From: a bacterium
GTDB lineage: Bacteria; Sumerlaeota; Sumerlaeia; UBA8349
Reading direction: 5' to 3'
Assembly: GCA_013203855.1 (NCBI GenBank)
Contig: JABMPG010000255.1
Location: forward strand, 1 to 7,653
DNA: 7,653 nucleotides
In this document: piece by piece, positions 5,772 to 7,653 of the stretch
Numbering within the stretch: the first letter of the stretch is position 1
How the letters are laid out: each line of letters starts with the position of its first letter
Notes under the pieces: generated by a model
The model's input: the letters and a program-made list of their open reading frames with translations, nothing else
Database searches by the model: none
What the model was told of the DNA's origin: nothing
Made by a program: the position numbers and the translations under genes

Positions 5772-5777
5772 AAGGAG
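5772..5777 (+). promoter_or_regulatory. Ribosome binding site of the pilP-like gene
   Basis: AAGGAG at 5772-5777 lies seven bases before the ATG at 5785. It selects this start, which keeps the run of eight C bases (5813-5820) inside the coding region. Confidence 0.7.
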
Positions 5778-5784
5778 CCGACGT

Positions 5785-6576
5785 ATGAAAGGCGCAAGCG
5801 CTTTTCCACAATCCCCCCCCGCGAGACTGAGGAGATGGGCGGCCTTTCTGGCCGGATGCCTGGCCTTGGCGGCAATCATGCCCGCCCACGCCCAGCAACT
5901 GTCCGGTCAGATGCGCAAGATCGCCGAGATCATGTCCGTGACCAGCTTGGACAATCCAAACCGGGACGACGAACCGGTGGTTTCGGCCGGCTCGAACTTG
6001 GAACTTACCGAGCCTTACCCCCCTATTTCTCTGCTCCAGGCAAACCCGCAGGTCCGCAAGCTCCTTGGGGAAAACCCGGATTTCATCTACGATCCGCAGG
6101 GGCGACGTGATCCGATGCTCATTCCCTGGGCTCGGCTCCGGGTCATGACTGAGGAACTGGACACGATCGGCAAGCAGGCCCGGGCAGACCAGGACCTCGA
6201 TCTGGCCCGGCGTGCTTACCGCCAGGTCCTCCGGCTGGTCGCCTCGGTCCAGGACGTGTGGCTGCGGCCCGAGATGCGTGAAAATCTCCTCAGCCAGGCT
6301 AGGCAGAATCTTTCCGAAGTGGATACCCTCAGCGTGCAGGGCTACGGCCTGCGCGGAGGTGAGACAACCCTGCCCCTCTGGGTCCGCAACAACACGACCG
6401 GCATCATCTATGACGAGTCGGACCCGATGGCGCTGGTGGGGCCCTATCCCCTCAGAGTAGGGGACATGGTTCCGGGTCAGCAGATGGAAGTCGTAGTGGA
6501 AAAGATCGGTTTAGACGCCGTAGAATACCGCATATCGGACAAAACTTTTATTGTGCATATTCAGGAAGGAGAGTGA
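5785..6576 (+). CDS. pilP: Divergent PilP-like pilus assembly protein
   Basis: PilP normally bridges the PilN-PilO dimer and the N-domains of the PilQ secretin. This 263-aa protein is named from its position between pilO and pilQ and from IYDPQGRRDPMLIPW (101-115), close to the tyrosine...RRDPF signature of PilP. The N-terminus is a secretion signal with two readings: a lipobox-like LAGC with C25, or cleavage after AHA at residue 36. Classical PilP is a lipoprotein. The region 118-180 is strongly helical (TEELDTIGKQARADQDLDLA and onward), unlike the compact beta-domain of known PilP. A C-terminal beta-rich part (about 195-262) contains VGDMVPGQQMEVVVEKIGLDAVEYRI, which resembles the PilP 'VGD...G' core. 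A tract of eight C at codons 10-12 could slip. The family call is moderately secure; a lineage-specific analogue is the alternative. Confidence 0.7.
   Translation: MKGASAFPQSPPARLRRWAAFLAGCLALAAIMPAHAQQLSGQMRKIAEIMSVTSLDNPNRDDEPVVSAGSNLELTEPYPPISLLQANPQVRKLLGENPDFIYDPQGRRDPMLIPWARLRVMTEELDTIGKQARADQDLDLARRAYRQVLRLVASVQDVWLRPEMRENLLSQARQNLSEVDTLSVQGYGLRGGETTLPLWVRNNTTGIIYDESDPMALVGPYPLRVGDMVPGQQMEVVVEKIGLDAVEYRISDKTFIVHIQEGE
5813..5820 (+). repeat. Poly-C tract of eight bases in the 5' coding region of pilP
   Basis: Eight consecutive C bases encode part of Ser-Pro-Pro at codons 10-12, before the hydrophobic core of the signal peptide. A gain or loss of one base would shift the frame right after the start. 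Homopolymers of this size can be phase-variable, but also collect sequencing errors. Confidence 0.8.
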
Positions 6577-6584
6577 CCGGTTCC

Positions 6585-7653
6585 ATGAAACGAGCCCTGA
6601 TATCAAGCGCCTGTGCCCTCTGCCTGCTCACCTTTTCAGGTAGCGTGGCGGCGGCTCCCGAGCCGGAGGCGACCCCCGGCGCCCTCCTGGAAACAGCCCT
6701 TGCCGAGAGTCATGCCCCGGGCGGCGTTCCGCCTTCTGTGATGCTGGCCCAGGCCGATGGGGAGTCCATGACGGTTCTCGCCCAGAAAGGTTGGGAGGCC
6801 AAGGCGCCCGACCTGACCACCAATGAAATCCTCCGCAAGAAGATGGAAGTGCTCGACTTTCGCGACGCGCCGCTCCAAGACGTGCTGCGGCTTATTGCCC
6901 GCAAGGCCAACCTGAACATTCTCATGAACCCTGAGATCGTCACCGGATCTGTGACTCTCCATCTTGAGAATGTGGAACTGGGCGTAGCGCTGGACAATAT
7001 TCTCAAGACACAGGATCTGGCCTTCGTGGTTAGTCCTGGAGAGAACATCGTCCGGATTGTCCAGGCCAGTTTCATCGGCCAGACTGGAATCGAGACAGTC
7101 ACCGACGTCATCTACCTCGAGTATCTGGATGCCGAGCGTGTGGCCGCCGATCTTCAGCAACTGTTCGTGCAGCTGGTTGCCCAACGATCCGTCGCAAGCG
7201 GCGGGGGCGCGGACCTGGAAAACGTCCAGGAACAGGCGGTCGCCATTGCTTACCACAAGGAATCGAACTCCCTGCTCGTCACGGCTCCGCCCCCGACGTT
7301 GGCCAACATCAAGTCCATCGTGGCCGAGCTGGACAAGTCCCAGAACCGGACCCCCATGATCGAGACCAGCACCATCCAGCTCAACTGGCTGGATGCGGTC
7401 GAGACTGCGGTCGACCTGAACCTGGTCTTTGCCGAGGACGATGCCGAGGATGAGATAGCAGGCGACAAGTACGCCGGCTTCCGTCTCAAGGTCAAGGGAA
7501 TCAAAGAGAATACGGTCCGCATCGTGCCCCAGAAGGCCGCCAACAGCATCATTATCACCGCCCCTCCGGCCATTACCAGCGCGATCATTGACCTCGTCCG
7601 CGAGCTCGACGTTCCCCAGCGCCAGGTGCGCATCGAGGCCCGTCTGGTGGACA
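6585..7653 (+). CDS. pilQ: PilQ, type IV pilus secretin, N-terminal part (runs off right edge)
   Basis: PilQ forms the outer-membrane ring through which the pilus passes. The ATG at 6585 follows a purine-rich AAGGAGAG (6566-6573) that overlaps the pilP end; 356 complete codons lie in the window. Residues 1-24 are a signal peptide ending in VAAA. A linker of about 60 residues follows, and then the N0/STN domain (about 87-160), with MEVLDFRDAPLQDVLRLIA, NILMNPEI and GSVTLHLENVEL. Two N1-type repeats come next: about 175-252, ending NSLLVTAPPPTLANIKSIVAELD, and about 258-345, ending NSIIITAPPAITSAIIDLVRELD. The last residues, VPQRQVRIEARLVD, are the usual entry to the secretin beta-domain, which lies outside the window. 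No AMIN repeats are evident in the linker, unlike many proteobacterial PilQ. The frame is fully open. The gene begins eight bases after pilP and is part of the same operon. Confidence 0.93.
   Translation, partial: MKRALISSACALCLLTFSGSVAAAPEPEATPGALLETALAESHAPGGVPPSVMLAQADGESMTVLAQKGWEAKAPDLTTNEILRKKMEVLDFRDAPLQDVLRLIARKANLNILMNPEIVTGSVTLHLENVELGVALDNILKTQDLAFVVSPGENIVRIVQASFIGQTGIETVTDVIYLEYLDAERVAADLQQLFVQLVAQRSVASGGGADLENVQEQAVAIAYHKESNSLLVTAPPPTLANIKSIVAELDKSQNRTPMIETSTIQLNWLDAVETAVDLNLVFAEDDAEDEIAGDKYAGFRLKVKGIKENTVRIVPQKAANSIIITAPPAITSAIIDLVRELDVPQRQVRIEARLVD

Noticed and set aside
5139..5879. A 246-codon minus-strand ORF opposite pilO
   Set aside because: It spans three operon genes in antisense, with a composition typical of a reverse-frame shadow.
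1..7653. CRISPR array, tRNA or rRNA genes, toxin-antitoxin pairs, retron or group II intron
   Set aside because: I saw no regularly spaced repeats, cloverleaf, rRNA-like blocks, reverse transcriptase or intron domain V sequence; the hairpins at 1400-1530 do not match a retron or intron layout.

Overview
The window comes from a Gram-negative (diderm) bacterium. It carries the inner-membrane, periplasmic and outer-membrane parts of a type IV pilus machine in the order pilM-pilN-pilO-pilP-pilQ, all on the + strand, with a secretin at the end. The order is the classical one, but the proteins are divergent: PilN is long, PilP has a helical insertion, and PilQ shows no clear AMIN repeats before N0. 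With the Rh-type ammonium transporter, this points away from Gammaproteobacteria towards a less-studied phylum. Hydrogenedentota, the wider PVC group or a deltaproteobacterial lineage are guesses that I cannot settle from sequence alone.

Layout. At the left edge (1-48, - strand) the first 16 codons of a gene leave the window; they look like the start of an IS4-type transposase. A 13-bp inverted repeat frames its translation start. Next (194-1366, +) is a complete Rh/Rh50-type ammonium channel with a signal peptide. From 1367 to 2082 I see no convincing gene. This stretch holds several small hairpins, a candidate intrinsic terminator at 1608-1656 and a further foldable block at 1780-1842. The pil operon starts at 2083 and runs past the right edge.

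The main event is in pilM. A complete element of about 1,010 bp of the IS1595 family (ISXO2-like), with an intact 306-aa transposase on the - strand, sits inside pilM. It has 19-bp terminal inverted repeats with one mismatch and is flanked by an 11-bp direct repeat. Removing the element and one repeat copy restores a 389-codon pilM without a base error, so the insertion is recent or reversible. The upstream PilM fragment ends at a stop made at the junction. The downstream fragment stays open and is also in frame with a long ORF running antisense through the transposase.

How the genes work together: PilM is a cytoplasmic actin-like protein that binds the N-terminal tail of PilN. PilN and PilO are bitopic partners that form the inner-membrane alignment subcomplex. 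PilP links them to the PilQ secretin in the outer membrane. Breaking pilM should disable or alter piliation, and the insertion may be polar on pilNOPQ. I found no unmistakably new system. The most unusual structure is within the IS: a 19-bp direct repeat (18/19 identical) tightly flanks the transposase ORF, so recombination between the copies would leave a MITE of about 65 bp.
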